From contig NW_025963575.1 of NCBI RefSeq assembly GCF_910591885.1, positions 124,001 to 188,000 of the forward strand: 64,000 nucleotides of DNA, read 5' to 3'. The DNA comes from Bombus terrestris (lineage: Eukaryota; Arthropoda; Insecta; Hymenoptera; Apidae). Within the stretch, counting starts at the first letter, position 1, and every line of letters starts with the position of its first letter. The position numbers and the translations under genes were made by a program. Below, one piece after another: positions 39,501 to 53,720 of this stretch. Under the pieces are notes generated by a model, which was given only the letters and a program-made list of their open reading frames with translations, was not told the origin of the DNA and ran no database searches.

Positions 39501-40760
39501 GGTGTCCCACGTTGTCCCACGTTGTCCCACGTTGTCCCACGTTGTCCCACGTTGTCCCACGGTGTCCAACGGTGTCCAACGATGTCCAACGGTGTCCCAC
39601 GTTGTCCCACGTTGTCCCACGTTGTCCCACGTTGTCCCACGTTGTCCAACGATGTCCAACGGTGTCCCTCATTGTCCCACGTTGTCCCACGTTGTCCCAC
39701 GTTGTCCCACGATGTCCCACGTTGTCCAACGATGTCCAACGGTGTCCCACGTTGTCCCACGTTGTCCTACGTTGTCCCACGTTGTCCCACGTTGTCCCAC
39801 GTTGTCCCACGTCGTCCCACGTTGTCCCACGGTGTCCAACGGTGTCCCACGTTGTCCCACGTTGTCCCACGGTGTCCAACGATGTCCAACGGTGTCCAAC
39901 GGTGTCCCACGGTGTCCAACGATGTCCAACGGTGTCCCACGTTGTCCCACGTTGTCCCACGTTGTCCCACGTTGTCCCACGTTGTCCCACGTTGTCCCAC
40001 GTTGTCCCACGTTGTCCCACGTTGTCCCACGTTGTCCCACGTTGTCCCACGTTGTCCCACGTTGTCCCACGTTGTCCCACGTTGTCCCACGGTGTCCAAC
40101 GGTGTCCAACGATGTCCAACGGTGTCCAACGGTGTCCCACGATGTCCACCGATGTCCAACGGTGTCCAACGGTGTCCAACGGTGTCCAACGGTGTCCAAC
40201 GATGTCCAACGATGTCCAACGATGTCCAACGGTGTCCAACGGTGTCCCACGGTGTCCAACGGTGTCCCACGTTGTCCCACGTTGTCCCACGTTGTCCCAC
40301 GTTGTCCCACGTTGTCCCACGTTGTCCCACGTTGTCCCACGTTGTCCCACGTTGTCCCACGTTGTCCCACGTTGTCCCACGTTGTCCCACGTTGTCCCAC
40401 GTTGTCCCACGATGTCCCACGTTGTCCAACGATGTCCAACGGTGTCCCACGTTGTCCCACGTTGTCCCACGTTGTCCCACGTTGTCCCACGGTGTCCAAC
40501 GGTGTCCAACGGTGTCCCACGTTGTCCCACGTTGTCCCACGTTGTCCCACGTTGTCCCACGTTGTCCCACGTTGTCCCACGTTGTCCCACGTTGTCCCAC
40601 GTTGTCCCACGTTGTCCCACGTTGTCCCACGTTGTCCCACGTTGTCCCACGTTGTCCCACGTTGTCCAACGGTGTCCAACGGTGTCCCACATTGTCCCAC
40701 GTTGTCCCACGATGTCCCACGTTGTCCAACGATGTCCAACGGTGTCCCACGTTGTCCCAC

Positions 40761-43700
40761 GTTGTCCTACGTTGTCCCACGTTGTCCCACGTTGTCCAAC
40801 GATGTCCAACGGTGTCCCACGTTGTCCCACGTTGTCCCACGTTGTCCCACGTTGTCCCACGATGTCCCACGTTGTCCAACGATGTCCAACGGTGTCCCAC
40901 GTTGTCCCACGTTTTCCCACGTTGTCCCACGTTGTCCCACGTTGTCCCACGTTGTCCCACGTTGTCCCACGTTGTCCCACGGTGTCCAACGGTGTCCAAC
41001 GGTGACCCACGTTGTCCCACGTTGTCCCACGTTGTCCCACGTTGTCCCACGTTGTCCCACGATGTCCCACGTTGTCCAACGATGTCCAACGGTGTCCCAC
41101 GTTGTCCCACGTTGTCCCACGATGTCCAACGGTGTCCCACGTTGTCCCACGTTGTCCTACGTTGTCCCACGTTGTCCCACGTTGTCCCACGTTGTCCCAC
41201 GTTGTCCCACGTTGTCCCACGGTGTCCAACGGTGTCCAACGATGTCCAACTGTGTCCAACGGTGTCCCACGTTGTCCCACGTTGTCCCACGTTGTCCCAC
41301 GTTGTCCCACGTTGTCCCACGTTGTCCCACGTTGTCCCACGTTGTCCCACGGTGTCCAACGGTGTCCAACGGTGACCCACGTTGTCCCACGTTGTCCCAC
41401 GTTGTCCCACGTTGTCCCACGTTGTCCCACGATGTCCCACGTTGTCCAACGATGTCCAACGGTGTCCCACGTTGTCCCACGTTGTCCAACGATGTCCAAC
41501 GGTGTCCCACGTTGTCCCACGTTGTCCAACGATGTCCAACGGTGTCCCACGTTGTCCCACGTTGTCCCACGGTGTCCAACGATGTCCAACGGTGTCCAAC
41601 GGTGTCCCACGGTGTCCAACGATGTCCAACGGTGTCCCACGTTGTCCCACGTTGTCCCACGTTGTCCCACGTTGTCCCACGTTGTCCCACGTTGTCCCAC
41701 GTTGTCCCACGTTGTCCCACGTTGTCCCACGTTGTCCCACGTTGTCCCACGTTGTCCCACGTTGTCCCACGGTGTCCAACGGTGTCCAACGATGTCCAAC
41801 GGTGTCCAACGGTGTCCCACGAAGTCCACCGATGTCCAACGGTGTCCAACGGTGTCCAACGGTGTCCAACGGTGTCCAACGATGTCCAACGATGTCCAAC
41901 GATGTCCAACGGTGTCCAACGGTGTCCCACGGTGTCCAACGGTGTCCCACGTTGTCCCACGTTGTCCCACGTTGTCCCACGTTGTCCCACGTTGTCCCAC
42001 GTTGTCCCACGTTGTCCCACGGTGTCCAACGGTGTCCAACGATGTCCAACGGTGTCCAACGGTGTCCCACGTTGTCCCACGTTGTCCCACGTTGTCCCAC
42101 GATGTCCAACGGTGTCCCACGTTGTCCCACGTTGTCCCACGTTGTTCCATGGTTTCCCACGTTGTCCCACGTTGTCCCACGTTGTCCCACGTTGTCCCAC
42201 GTTGTCCCACGTTGTCCCACGTTGTTCCATGGTTTCCCACGTTGTCCCACGTTGTCCCACGTTGTCCCACGTTGTCCCACGTTGTCCAACGGTGTCCCAC
42301 GGTGTCCAACGGTGTCCCACGTTGTCCCACGTTGTCCTACGTTGTCCCACGTTGTCCCACGTTGTCCAACGATGTCCAACGGTGTCCCACGTTGTCCCAC
42401 GTTGTCCCACGTTGTCCCACGTTGTCCCACGATGTCCCACGTTGTCCAACGATGTCCAACGGTGTCCCACGTTGTCCCACGTTTTCCCACGTTGTCCCAC
42501 GTTGTCCCACGTTGTCCCACGTTGTCCCACGTTGTCCCACGTTGTCCCACGGTGTCCAACGGTGTCCAACGGTGACCCACGTTGTCCCACGTTGTCCCAC
42601 GTTGTCCCACGTTGTCCCACGTTGTCCCACGGTGTCCCACGTTGTCCAACGATGTCCAACGGTGTCCCACGTTGTCCCACGTTGTCCAACGATGTCCAAC
42701 GGTGTCCCACGTTGTCCCACGTTGTCCTACGTTGTCCCACGTTGTCCCACGTTGTCCCACGTTGTCCCACGTTGTCCCACGTTGTCCCACGGTGTCCAAC
42801 GGTGTCCAACGATGTCCAACTGTGTCCAACGGTGTCCCACGTTGTCCCACGTTGTCCCACGTTGTCCCACGTTGTCCCACGTTGTCCCACGTTGTCCCAC
42901 GTTGTCCCACGTTGTCCCACGTTGTCCCACGTTGTCCCACGTTGTCCCACGGTGTCCAACGGTGTCCAACGGTGACCCACGTTGTCCCACGTTGTCCCAC
43001 GTTGTCCCACGTTGTCCCACGTTGTCCCACGATGTCCCACGTTGTCCAACGATGTCCAACGGTGTCCCACGTTGTCCCACGTTGTCCAACGATGTCCAAC
43101 GGTGTCCCACGTTGTCCCACGTTGTCCAACGATGTCCAACGGTGTCCCACGTTGTCCCACGTTGTCCCACGGTGTCCAACGATGTCCAACGGTGTCCAAC
43201 GGTGTCCCACGGTGTCCAACGATGTCCAACGGTGTCCCACGTTGTCCCACGTTGTCCCACGTTGTCCCACGTTGTCCCACGTTGTCCCACGTTGTCCCAC
43301 GTTGTCCCACGTTGTCCCACGTTGTCCCACGTTGTCCCACGTTGTCCCACGTTGTCCCACGTTGTCCCACGGTGTCCAACGGTGTCCAACGATGTCCAAC
43401 GGTGTCCAACGGTGTCCCACGAAGTCCACCGATGTCCAACGGTGTCCAACGGTGTCCAACGGTGTCCAACGGTGTCCAACGATGTCCAACGATGTCCAAC
43501 GATGTCCAACGGTGTCCAACGGTGTCCCACGGTGTCCAACGGTGTCCCACGTTGTCCCACGTTGTCCCACGTTGTCCCACGTTGTCCCACGTTGTCCCAC
43601 GTTGTCCCACGTTGTCCCACGGTGTCCAACGGTGTCCAACGATGTCCCACGGTGTCCAACGGTGTCCCACGTTGTCCCACGTTGTCCCACGGTGTCCAAC

Positions 43701-43860
43701 GATGTCCAACGGTGTCCCACGTTGTCCCACGTTGTCCCACGTTGTTCCATGGTTTCCCACGTTGTCCCACGTTGTCCCACGTTGTCCCACGTTGTCCCAC
43801 GTTGTCCAACGGTGTCCCACGGTGTCCAACGGTGTCCCACGTTGTCCCACGTTGTCCCAC
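40761..43860. repeat. 1.57-1.60-kb tandem duplication with shared TGA-bearing units
   Basis: The blocks 40761-42330 and 42331-43860 share the order TTGTCCTACG (40761 and 42331), GTGACCCACG (41001 and 42571; 41371 and 42971), TTGTCCTACG (41151 and 42721), a unique AAGTCCACCG (41821 and 43421) and the CCATGG doublet (42141 and 43741). The offset changes from 1,570 to 1,600 by gain of three units. Copy 1 has an extra 80-bp step carrying a second CCATGG doublet at 42221. The AAGTCCACCG variant, a change in the ATGTCCACCG cluster, is seen only in this pair. Confidence 0.88.
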
Positions 43861-44920
43861 GTTGTCCTACGTTGTCCCACGTTGTCCCACGTTGTCCCAC
43901 GTTGTCCCACGGTGTCCAACGGTGTCCAACGATGTCCAACGGTGTCCAACGGTGTCCCACGATGTCCACCGATGTCCAACGGTGTCCAACGGTGTCCCAC
44001 GTTGTCCCACGTTGTCCCACGTTGTCCCACGTTGTCCCACGTTGTCCCACGTTGTCCCACGTTGTCCCACGTTGTCCAACGGTGTCCCACGCTGTCCAAC
44101 GGTGTCCCACGTTGTCCCACGTTGTCCCACGTTGTCCCACGTTGTCCCACGTTGTCCCACGTTGTCCCACGTTGTCCCACGTTGTCCCACGTTGTCCCAC
44201 GTTGTCCAACGATGTCCAACGGTGTCCCACGTTGTCCCACGTTGTCCCACGTTGTCCCACGTTGTCCCACGTTGTCCCACGTTGTCCAACGATGTCCAAC
44301 GGTGTCCCACGTTGTCCCACGTTGTCCCACGTTGTCCCACGTTGTCCCACGATGTCCCACGTTGTCCAACGATGTCCAACGGTGTCCCACGTTGTCCCAC
44401 GTTTTCCCACGTTGTCCCACGTTGTCCCACGTTGTCCCACGTTGTCCCACGTTGTCCCACGGTGTCCAACGGTGTCCAACGATGTCCAACGGTGTCCAAC
44501 GGTGTCCCACGATGTCCACCGATGTCCAACGGTGTCCAACGGTGTCCCACGTTGTCCCACGTTGTCCCACGTTGTCCCACGTTGTCCCACGTTGTCCCAC
44601 GTTGTCCCACGTTGTCCCACGTTGTCCCACGTTGTCCCACGTTGTCCCACGGTGTCCAACGGTGTCCAACGATGTCCCACGTTGTCCCACGTTGTCCCAC
44701 GTTGTCCAACGGTGTCCCACGTTGTCCCACGTTGTCCCACGTTGTCCCACGTTGTCCCACGATGTCCCACGTTGTCCAACGATGTCCAACGGTGTCCCAC
44801 GTTGTCCCACGTTGTCCTACGTTGTCCCACGTTGTCCCACGTTGTCCCACGTTGTCCCACGTCGTCCCACGTTGTCCCACGGTGTCCAACGGTGTCCCAC
44901 GTTGTCCCACGTTGTCCCAC

Positions 44921-47100
44921 GGTGTCCAACGATGTCCAACGGTGTCCAACGGTGTCCCACGGTGTCCAACGATGTCCAACGGTGTCCCACGTTGTCCCAC
45001 GTTGTCCCACGTTGTCCCACGTTGTCCCACGTTGTCCCACGTTGTCCCACGTTGTCCCACGTTGTCCCACGTTGTCCCACGTTGTCCCACGTTGTCCCAC
45101 GTTGTCCCACGTTGTCCCACGGTGTCCAACGGTGTCCAACGATGTCCCACGGTGTCCAACGGTGTCCAACGATGTCCAACTGTGTCCAACGGTGTCCCAC
45201 GTTGTCCCACGTTGTCCCACGTTGTCCCACGTTGTCCCACGTTGTCCTACGTTGTCCCACGTTGTCCAACGATGTCCAACGGTGTCCCACGTTGTCCCAC
45301 GTTGTCCCACGTTGTCCCACGTTGTCCCACGTTGTCCAACGATGTCCAACGGTGTCCCTCATTGTCCCACGTTGTCCCACGTTGTCCCACGTTGTCCCAC
45401 GATGTCCCACGTTGTCCAACGATGTCCAACGGTGTCCCACGTTGTCCCACGTTGTCCTACGTTGTCCCACGTTGTCCCACGTTGTCCCACGTTGTCCCAC
45501 GTCGTCCCACGTTGTCCCACGGTGTCCAACGGTGTCCCACGTTGTCCCACGTTGTCCCACGGTGTCCAACGATGTCCAACGGTGTCCAACGGTGTCCCAC
45601 GGTGTCCAACGATGTCCAACGGTGTCCCACGTTGTCCCACGTTGTCCCACGTTGTCCCACGTTGTCCCACGTTGTCCCACGTTGTCCCACGTTGTCCCAC
45701 GTTGTCCCACGTTGTCCCACGTTGTCCCACGTTGTCCCACGTTGTCCCACGTTGTTCCACGGTGTCCAACGGTGTCCAACGATGTCCAACGGTGTCCAAC
45801 CTTGTCCCACGATGTCCACCGATGTCCAACGGTGTCCAACGGTGTCCAACGGTGTCCAACGGTGTCCAACGATGTCCAACGATGTCCAACGATGTCCAAC
45901 GGTGTCCAACGGTGTCCCACGGTGTCCACCGGTGTCCCACGTTGTCCCACGTTGTCCCACGTTGTCCCACGTTGTCCCACGTTGTCCCACGTTGTCCCAC
46001 GTTGTCCCACGGTGTCCAACGGTGTCCAACGATGTCCAACGGTGTCCAACGGTGTCCCACGTTGTCCCACGTTGTCCCACGGTGTCCAACGATGTCCAAC
46101 GGTGTCCAACGGTGTCCCACGGTGTCCAACGATGTCCAACGGTGTCCCACGTTGTCCCACGTTGTCCCACGTTGTCCCACGTTGTCCCACGTTGTCCCAC
46201 GTTGTCCCACGTTGTCCCACGTTGTCCCACGTTGTCCCACGTTGTCCCACGTTGTCCCACGTTGTCCCACGTTGTCCCACGGTGTCCAACGGTGTCCAAC
46301 GATGTCCCACGGTGTCCAACGGTGTCCAACGATGTCCAACTGTGTCCAACGGTGTCCCACGTTGTCCCACGTTGTCCCACGTTGTCCCACGTTGTCCCAC
46401 GTTGTCCTACGTTGTCCCACGTTGTCCAACGATGTCCAACGGTGTCCCACGTTGTCCCACGTTGTCCCACGTTGTCCCACGTTGTCCCACGTTGTCCAAC
46501 GATGTCCAACGGTGTCCCTCATTGTCCCACGTTGTCCCACGTTGTCCCACGTTGTCCCACGATGTCCCACGTTGTCCAACGATGTCCAACGGTGTCCCAC
46601 GTTGTCCCACGTTGTCCTACGTTGTCCCACGTTGTCCCACGTTGTCCCACGTTGTCCCACGTCGTCCCACGTTGTCCCACGGTGTCCAACGGTGTCCCAC
46701 GTTGTCCCACGTTGTCCCACGGTGTCCAACGATGTCCAACGGTGTCCAACGGTGTCCCACGGTGTCCAACGATGTCCAACGGTGTCCAACGGTGTCCAAC
46801 GATGTCCAACGGTGTCCAACCTTGTCCCACGATGTCCACCGATGTCCAACGGTGTCCAACGGTGTCCAACGGTGTCCAACGGTGTCCAACGATGTCCAAC
46901 GATGTCCAACGATGTCCAACGGTGTCCAACGGTGTCCCACGGTGTCCAACGGTGTCCCACGTTGTCCCACGTTGTCCCACGTTGTTCCATGGTTTCCCAC
47001 GTTGTCCCACGTTGTCCCACGTTGTCCCACGTTGTCCCACGTTGTCCCACGTTGTCCCACGTTGTCCCACGTTGTCCCACGTTGTCCCACGTTGTCCCAC
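44921..47100. repeat. 1.16-kb tandem duplication
   Basis: Markers repeat at offset 1,160: the AACTG variant (45181 and 46341), TTGTCCTACG (45241 and 46401; 45451 and 46611) and CCCTCATT (45351 and 46511). A unit pair with CAACC before TTGTCCC, not seen elsewhere, is at 45801 and 46821, offset 1,020, so the second copy has lost about 140 bp of the C-type run between. Confidence 0.8.
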
Positions 47101-48520
47101 GTTGTCCCACGGTGTCCAACGGTGTCCAACGATGTCCAACGGTGTCCAACGGTGTCCCACGATGTCCACCGATGTCCAACGGTGTCCAACGGTGTCCAGC
47201 GGTGTCCAACGGTGTCCAACGATGTCCAACGATGTCCAACGATGTCCAACGGTGTCCAACGGTGTCCCACGGTGTCCAACGGTGTCCCACGTTGTCCCAC
47301 GTTGTCCCACGTTGTCCCACGTTGTCCCACGTTGTCCCGCGTTGTCCCACGTTGTCCCACGGTGTCCAACGGTGTCCAACGATGTCCAACGGTGTCCAAC
47401 GGTGTCCCACGTTGTCCCACGTTGTCCCACGGTGTCCAACGATGTCCAACGGTGTCCCACGTTGTCCCACGTTGTCCCACGTTGTTCCATGGTTTCCCAC
47501 GTTGTCCCACGTTGTCCCACGTTGTCCCACGTTGTCCCACGTTGTCCAACGGTGTCCCACGGTGTCCAACGGTGTCCCACGTTGTCCCACGTTGTCCCAC
47601 GTTGTCCCACGTTGTCCCACGTTGTCCCACGTTGTCCCACGTTGTCCCACGGTGTCCAACGGTGTCCAACGATGTCCAACGGTGTCCAACGGTGTCCCAC
47701 GATGTCCACCGATGTCCAACGGTGTCCAACGGTGTCCCACGTTGTCCCACGTTGTCCCACGTTGTCCCACGTTGTCCCACGTTGTCCCACGTTGTCCCAC
47801 GTTGTCCCACGTTGTCCCACGTTGTCCAACGGTGTCCCACGCTGTCCAACGGTGTCCCACGTTGTCCCACGTTGTCCCACGTTGTCCCACGTTGTCCCAC
47901 GTTGTCCCACGTTGTCCCACGTTGTCCCACGTTGTCCCACGTTGTCCCACGGTGTCCCACGGTGTCCCACGGTGTCCAACGGTGTCCCACGTTGTCCCAC
48001 GTTGTCCCACGTTGTCCCACGTTGTCCCACGTTGTCCCACGGTGTCCAACGGTGTCCAACGATGTCCAACTGTGTCCAACGGTGTCCCACGTTGTCCCAC
48101 GTTGTCCCACGTTGTCCCACGTTGTCCAACGATGTCCAACGGTGTCCCACGTTGTCCCACGTTGTCCCACGTTGTCCCACGTTGTCCCACGTTGTCCCAC
48201 GTTGTCCCACGTTGTCCAACGATGTCCAACGGTGTCCCACGTTGTCCCACGTTGTCCCACGTTGTCCCACGTTGTCCCACGATGTCCCACGTTGTCCAAC
48301 GATGTCCAACGGTGTCCCACGTTGTCCCACGTTTTCCCACGTTGTCCCACGTTGTCCCACGTTGTCCGACGTTGTCCCACGTTGTCCCACGTTGTCCCAC
48401 GGTGTCCAACGGTGTCCAACGGTGTCCAACGGTGTCCCACGTTGTCCCACGTTGTCCCACGTTGTCCCACGTTGTCCCACGATGTCCCACGTTGTCCAAC
48501 GATGTCCAACGGTGTCCCAC

Positions 48521-51500
48521 GTTGTCCCACGTTGTCCAACGGTGTCCCACGTTGTCCCACGTTGTCCAACGATGTCCAACGGTGTCCCACGTTGTCCCAC
48601 GTTGTCCTACGTTGTCCCACGTTGTCCCACGTTGTCCCACGATGTCCCACGTTGTCCAACGATGTCCAACGGTGTCCCACGTTGTCCCACGTTGTCCTAC
48701 GTTGTCCCACGTTGTCCCACGTTGTCCCACGTTGTCCCACGTCGTCCCACGTTGTCCCACGGTGTCCAACGGTGTCCCACGTTGTCCCACGTTGTCCCAC
48801 GGTGTCCAACGATGTCCAACGGTGTCCAACGGTGTCCCACGGTGTCCAACGATGTCCAACGGTGTCCCACGTTGTCCCACGTTGTCCCACGTTGTCCCAC
48901 GTTGTCCCACGTTGTCCCACGTTGTCCCACGTTGTCCCACGTTGTCCAACGATGTCCAACGGTGTCCCACGTTGTCCCACGTTGTCCTACGTTGTCCCAC
49001 GTTGTCCCACGTTGTCCCACGTTGTCCCACGTTGTCCCACGTTGTCCCACGGTGTCCAACGGTGTCCAACGATGTCCAACTGTGTCCAACGGTGTCCCAC
49101 GTTGTCCCACGTTGTCCCACGTTGTCCCACGTTGTCCCACGTTGTCCTACGTTGTCCCACGTTGTCCAACGATGTCCAACGGTGTCCCACGTTGTCCCAC
49201 GTTGTCCCACGTTGTCCCACGTTGTCCCACGTTGTCCAACGATGTCCAACGGTGTCCCTCATTGTCCCACGTTGTCCCACGTTGTCCCACGTTGTCCCAC
49301 GATGTCCCACGTTGTCCAACGATGTCCAACGGTGTCCCACGTTGTCCCACGTTGTCCTACGTTGTCCCACGTTGTCCCACGTTGTCCCACGTTGTCCCAC
49401 GTCGTCCCACGTTGTCCCACGGTGTCCAACGGTGTCCCACGTTGTCCCACGTTGTCCTACGTTGTCCCACGTTGTCCCACGTTGTCCCACGTTGTCCCAC
49501 GTCGTCCCACGTTGTCCCACGGTGTCCAACGGTGTCCCACGTTGTCCCACGTTGTCCCACGGTGTCCAACGATGTCCAACGGTGTCCAACGGTGTCCCAC
49601 GGTGTCCAACGATGTCCAACGGTGTCCCACGTTGTCCCACGTTGTCCCACGTTGTCCCACGTTGTCCCACGTTGTCCCACGTTGTCCCACGTTGTCCCAC
49701 GTTGTCCCACGTTGTCCCACGTTGTCCCACGTTGTCCCACGTTGTCCCACGTTGTCCCACGTTGTCCCACGGTGTCCAACGGTGTCCAACGATGTCCAAC
49801 GGTGTCCAACGGTGTCCCACGATGTCCACCGATGTCCAACGGTGTCCAACGGTGTCCAACGGTGTCCAACGGTGTCCAACGATGTCCAACGATGTCAAAC
49901 GATGTCCAACGGTGTCCAACGGTGTCCAACGGTGTCCAACGATGTCCAACGGTGTCCAACGGTGTCCCACGTTGTCCCACGTTGTCCCACGGTGTCCAAC
50001 GATGTCCAACGGTGTCCCACGTTGTCCCACGTTGTCCCACGTTGTTCCATGGTTTCCCACGTTGTCCCACGTTGTCCCACGTTGTCCCACGTTGTCCCAC
50101 GTTGTCCAACGGTGTCCCACGTTGTCCCACGTTGTCCCACGGTGTCCAACGATGTCCAACGGTGTCCAACGGTGTCCCACGGTGTCCAACGATGTCCAAC
50201 GGTGTCCCATGTTGTCCCACGTTGTCCCACGTTGTCCCACGTTGTCCCACGTTGTCCCACGTTGTCCCACGTTGTCCCACGTTGTCCCACGTTGTCCCAC
50301 GTTGTCCCACGTTGTCCCACGTTGTCCCACGTTGTCCCACGGTGTCCAACGGTGTCCAACGATGTCCAACGGTGTCCAACGGTGTCCCACGATGTCCACC
50401 GATGTCCAACGGTGTCCAACGGTGTCCAACGGTGTCCAACGGTGTCCAACGATGTCCAACGATGTCCAACGATGTCCAACGGTGTCCAACGGTGTCCCAC
50501 GGTGTCCAACGGTGTCCCACGTTGTCCCACGTTGTCCCACGTTGTCCCACGTTGTCCCACGTTGTCCCACGTTGTCCCACGTTGTCCCACGGTGTCCAAC
50601 GGTGTCCAACGATGTCCAACGGTGTCCAACGGTGTCCCACGTTGTCCCACGTTGTCCCACGGTGTCCAACGATGTCCAACGGTGTCCCACGTTGTCCCAC
50701 GTTGTCCCACGTTGTTCCATGGTTTCCCACGTTGTCCCACGTTGTCCCACGTTGTCCCACGTTGTCCCACGTTGTCCAACGGTGTCCCACGGTGTCCAAC
50801 GGTGTCCCACGTTGTCCCACGTTGTCCCACGTTGTCCCACGTTGTCCCACGTTGTCCCACGTTGTCCCACGTTGTCCCACGGTGTCCAACGGTGTCCAAC
50901 GATGTCCAACGGTGTCCAACGGTGTCCCACGATGTCCACCGATGTCCAACGGTGTCCAACGGTGTCCCACGTTGTCCCACGTTGTCCCACGTTGTCCCAC
51001 GTTGTCCCACGTTGTCCCACGTTGTCCCACGTTGTCCCACGTTGTCCCACGGTGTCCAACGATGTCCAACGGTGTCCCACGTTGTCCCACGTTGTCCTAC
51101 GTTGTCCCACGTTGTCCCACGTTGTCCCACGTTGTCCCACGTTGTCCCACGATGTCCCACGTTGTCCAACGATGTCCAACGGTGTCCCACGTTGTCCCAC
51201 GTTGTCCAACGGTGTCCCACGTTGTCCCACGTTGTCCAACGATGTCCAACGGTGTCCCACGTTGTCCCACGTTGTCCTACGTTGTCCCACGTTGTCCCAC
51301 GTTGTCCCACGATGTCCCACGTTGTCCAACGATGTCCAACGGTGTCCCACGTTGTCCCACGTTGTCCTACGTTGTCCCACGTTGTCCCACGTTGTCCCAC
51401 GTTGTCCCACGTCGTCCCACGTTGTCCCACGGTGTCCAACGGTGTCCCACGTTGTCCCACGTTGTCCCACGGTGTCCAACGATGTCCAACGGTGTCCAAC

Positions 51501-53720
51501 GGTGTCCCACGTTGTCCCACGTTGTCCCACGTTGTCCCACGTTGTCCCACGTTGTCCCACGTTGTCCCACGTTGTCCCACGTTGTCCCACGTTGTCCCAC
51601 GTTGTCCCACGTTGTCCCACGTTGTCCCACGTTGTCCCACGTTGTCCCACGTTGTCCCACGTTGTCCAACGATGTCCAACGGTGTCCCACGTTGTCCCAC
51701 GTTGTCCTACGTTGTCCCACGTTGTCCCACGTTGTCCCACGTTGTCCCACGTTGTCCCACGTTGTCCCACGGTGTCCAACGGTGTCCAACGATGTCCAAC
51801 TGTGTCCAACGGTGTCCCACGTTGTCCCACGTTGTCCCACGTTGTCCCACGTTGTCCCACGTTGTCCTACGTTGTCCCACGTTGTCCAACGATGTCCAAC
51901 GGTGTCCCACGTTGTCCCACGTTGTCCCACGTTGTCCCACGTTGTCCCACGTTGTCCAACGATGTCCAACGGTGTCCCTCATTGTCCCACGTTGTCCCAC
52001 GTTGTCCCACGTTGTCCCACGATGTCCCACGTTGTCCAACGATGTCCAACGGTGTCCCACGTTGTCCCACGTTGTCCTACGTTGTCCCACGTTGTCCCAC
52101 GTTGTCCCACGTTGTCCCACGTCGTCCCACGTTGTCCCACGGTGTCCAACGGTGTCCCACGTTGTCCCACGTTGTCCCACGTTGTCCCACGTTGTCCCAC
52201 GTTGTCCCACGTTGTCCCACGTCGTCCCACGTTGTCCCACGGTGTCCAACGGTGTCCCACGTTGTCCCACGTTGTCCCACGGTGTCCAACGATGTCCAAC
52301 GGTGTCCAACGGTGTCCCACGGTGTCCAACGATGTCCAACGGTGTCCCACGTTGTCCCACGTTGTCCCACGTTGTCCCACGTTGTCCCACGTTGTCCCAC
52401 GTTGTCCCACGTTGTCCCACGTTGTCCCACGTTGTCCCACGTTGTCCCACGTTGTCCCACGTTGTCCCACGTTGTCCCACGTTGTCCCACGGTGTCCAAC
52501 GGTGTCCAACGATGTCCAACGGTGTCCAACGGTGTCCCACGATGTCCACCGATGTCCAACGGTGTCCAACGGTGTCCAACGGTGTCCAACGGTGTCCAAC
52601 GATGTCCAACGATGTCCAACGATGTCCAACGGTGTCCAACGGTGTCCAACGGTGTCCAACGATGTCCAACGGTGTCCAACGGTGTCCCACGTTGTCCCAC
52701 GTTGTCCCACGGTGTCCAACGATGTCCAACGGTGTCCCACGTTGTCCCACGTTGTCCCACGTTGTTCCATGGTTTCCCACGTTGTCCCACGTTGTCCCAC
52801 GTTGTCCCACGTTGTCCCACGTTGTCCAACGGTGTCCCACGTTGTCCCACGTTGTCCCACGGTGTCCAACGATGTCCAACGGTGTCCAACGGTGTCCCAC
52901 GGTGTCCAACGATGTCCAACGGTGTCCCATGTTGTCCCACGTTGTCCCACGTTGTCCCACGTTGTCCCACGTTGTCCCACGTTGTCCCACGTTGTCCCAC
53001 GTTGTCCCACGTTGTCCCACGTTGTCCCACGTTGTCCCACGTTGTCCCACGTTGTCCCACGGTGTCCAACGGTGTCCAACGATGTCCAACGGTGTCCAAC
53101 GGTGTCCCACGATGTCCACCGATGTCCAACGGTGTCCAACGGTGTCCAACGGTGTCCAACGGTGTCCAACGATGTCCAACGATGTCCAACGATGTCCAAC
53201 GGTGTCCAACGGTGTCCCACGGTGTCCAACGGTGTCCCACGTTGTCCCACGTTGTCCCACGTTGTCCCACGTTGTCCCACGTTGTCCCACGTTGTCCCAC
53301 GTTGTCCCACGGTGTCCAACGGTGTCCAACGATGTCCAACGGTGTCCAACGGTGTCCCACGTTGTCCCACGTTGTCCCACGGTGTCCAACGATGTCCAAC
53401 GGTGTCCCACGTTGTCCCACGTTGTCCCACGTTGTTCCATGGTTTCCCACGTTGTCCCACGTTGTCCCACGTTGTCCCACGTTGTCCAACGTTGTCCCAC
53501 GGTGTCCCACGGTGTCCAACGGTGTCCCACGTTGTCCCACGTTGTCCCACGTTGTCCCACGTTGTCCCACGTTGTCCCACGTTGTCCCACGTTGTCCCAC
53601 GGTGTCCAACGGTGTCCAACGATGTCCAACGGTGTCCAACGGTGTCCCACGATGTCCACCGATGTCCAACGGTGTCCAACGGTGTCCCACGTTGTCCCAC
53701 GTTGTCCCACGTTGTCCCAC
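48521..53720. repeat. 2.7-kb tandem duplication
   Basis: From about 48.5 to 51.0 kb and from 51.2 to 53.7 kb the same marker order is seen at offset 2,670 and then 2,720: TTGTCCTACG (48601 and 51271; 48691 and 51361; 49141 and 51861), CCCTCATT (49251 and 51971), ATGTCCACCG (49821 and 52541; 50391 and 53111; 50931 and 53651) and CCATGG (50041 and 52761; 50711 and 53431). The first copy alone has an ATGTCAAACG unit at 49891. Confidence 0.84.
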
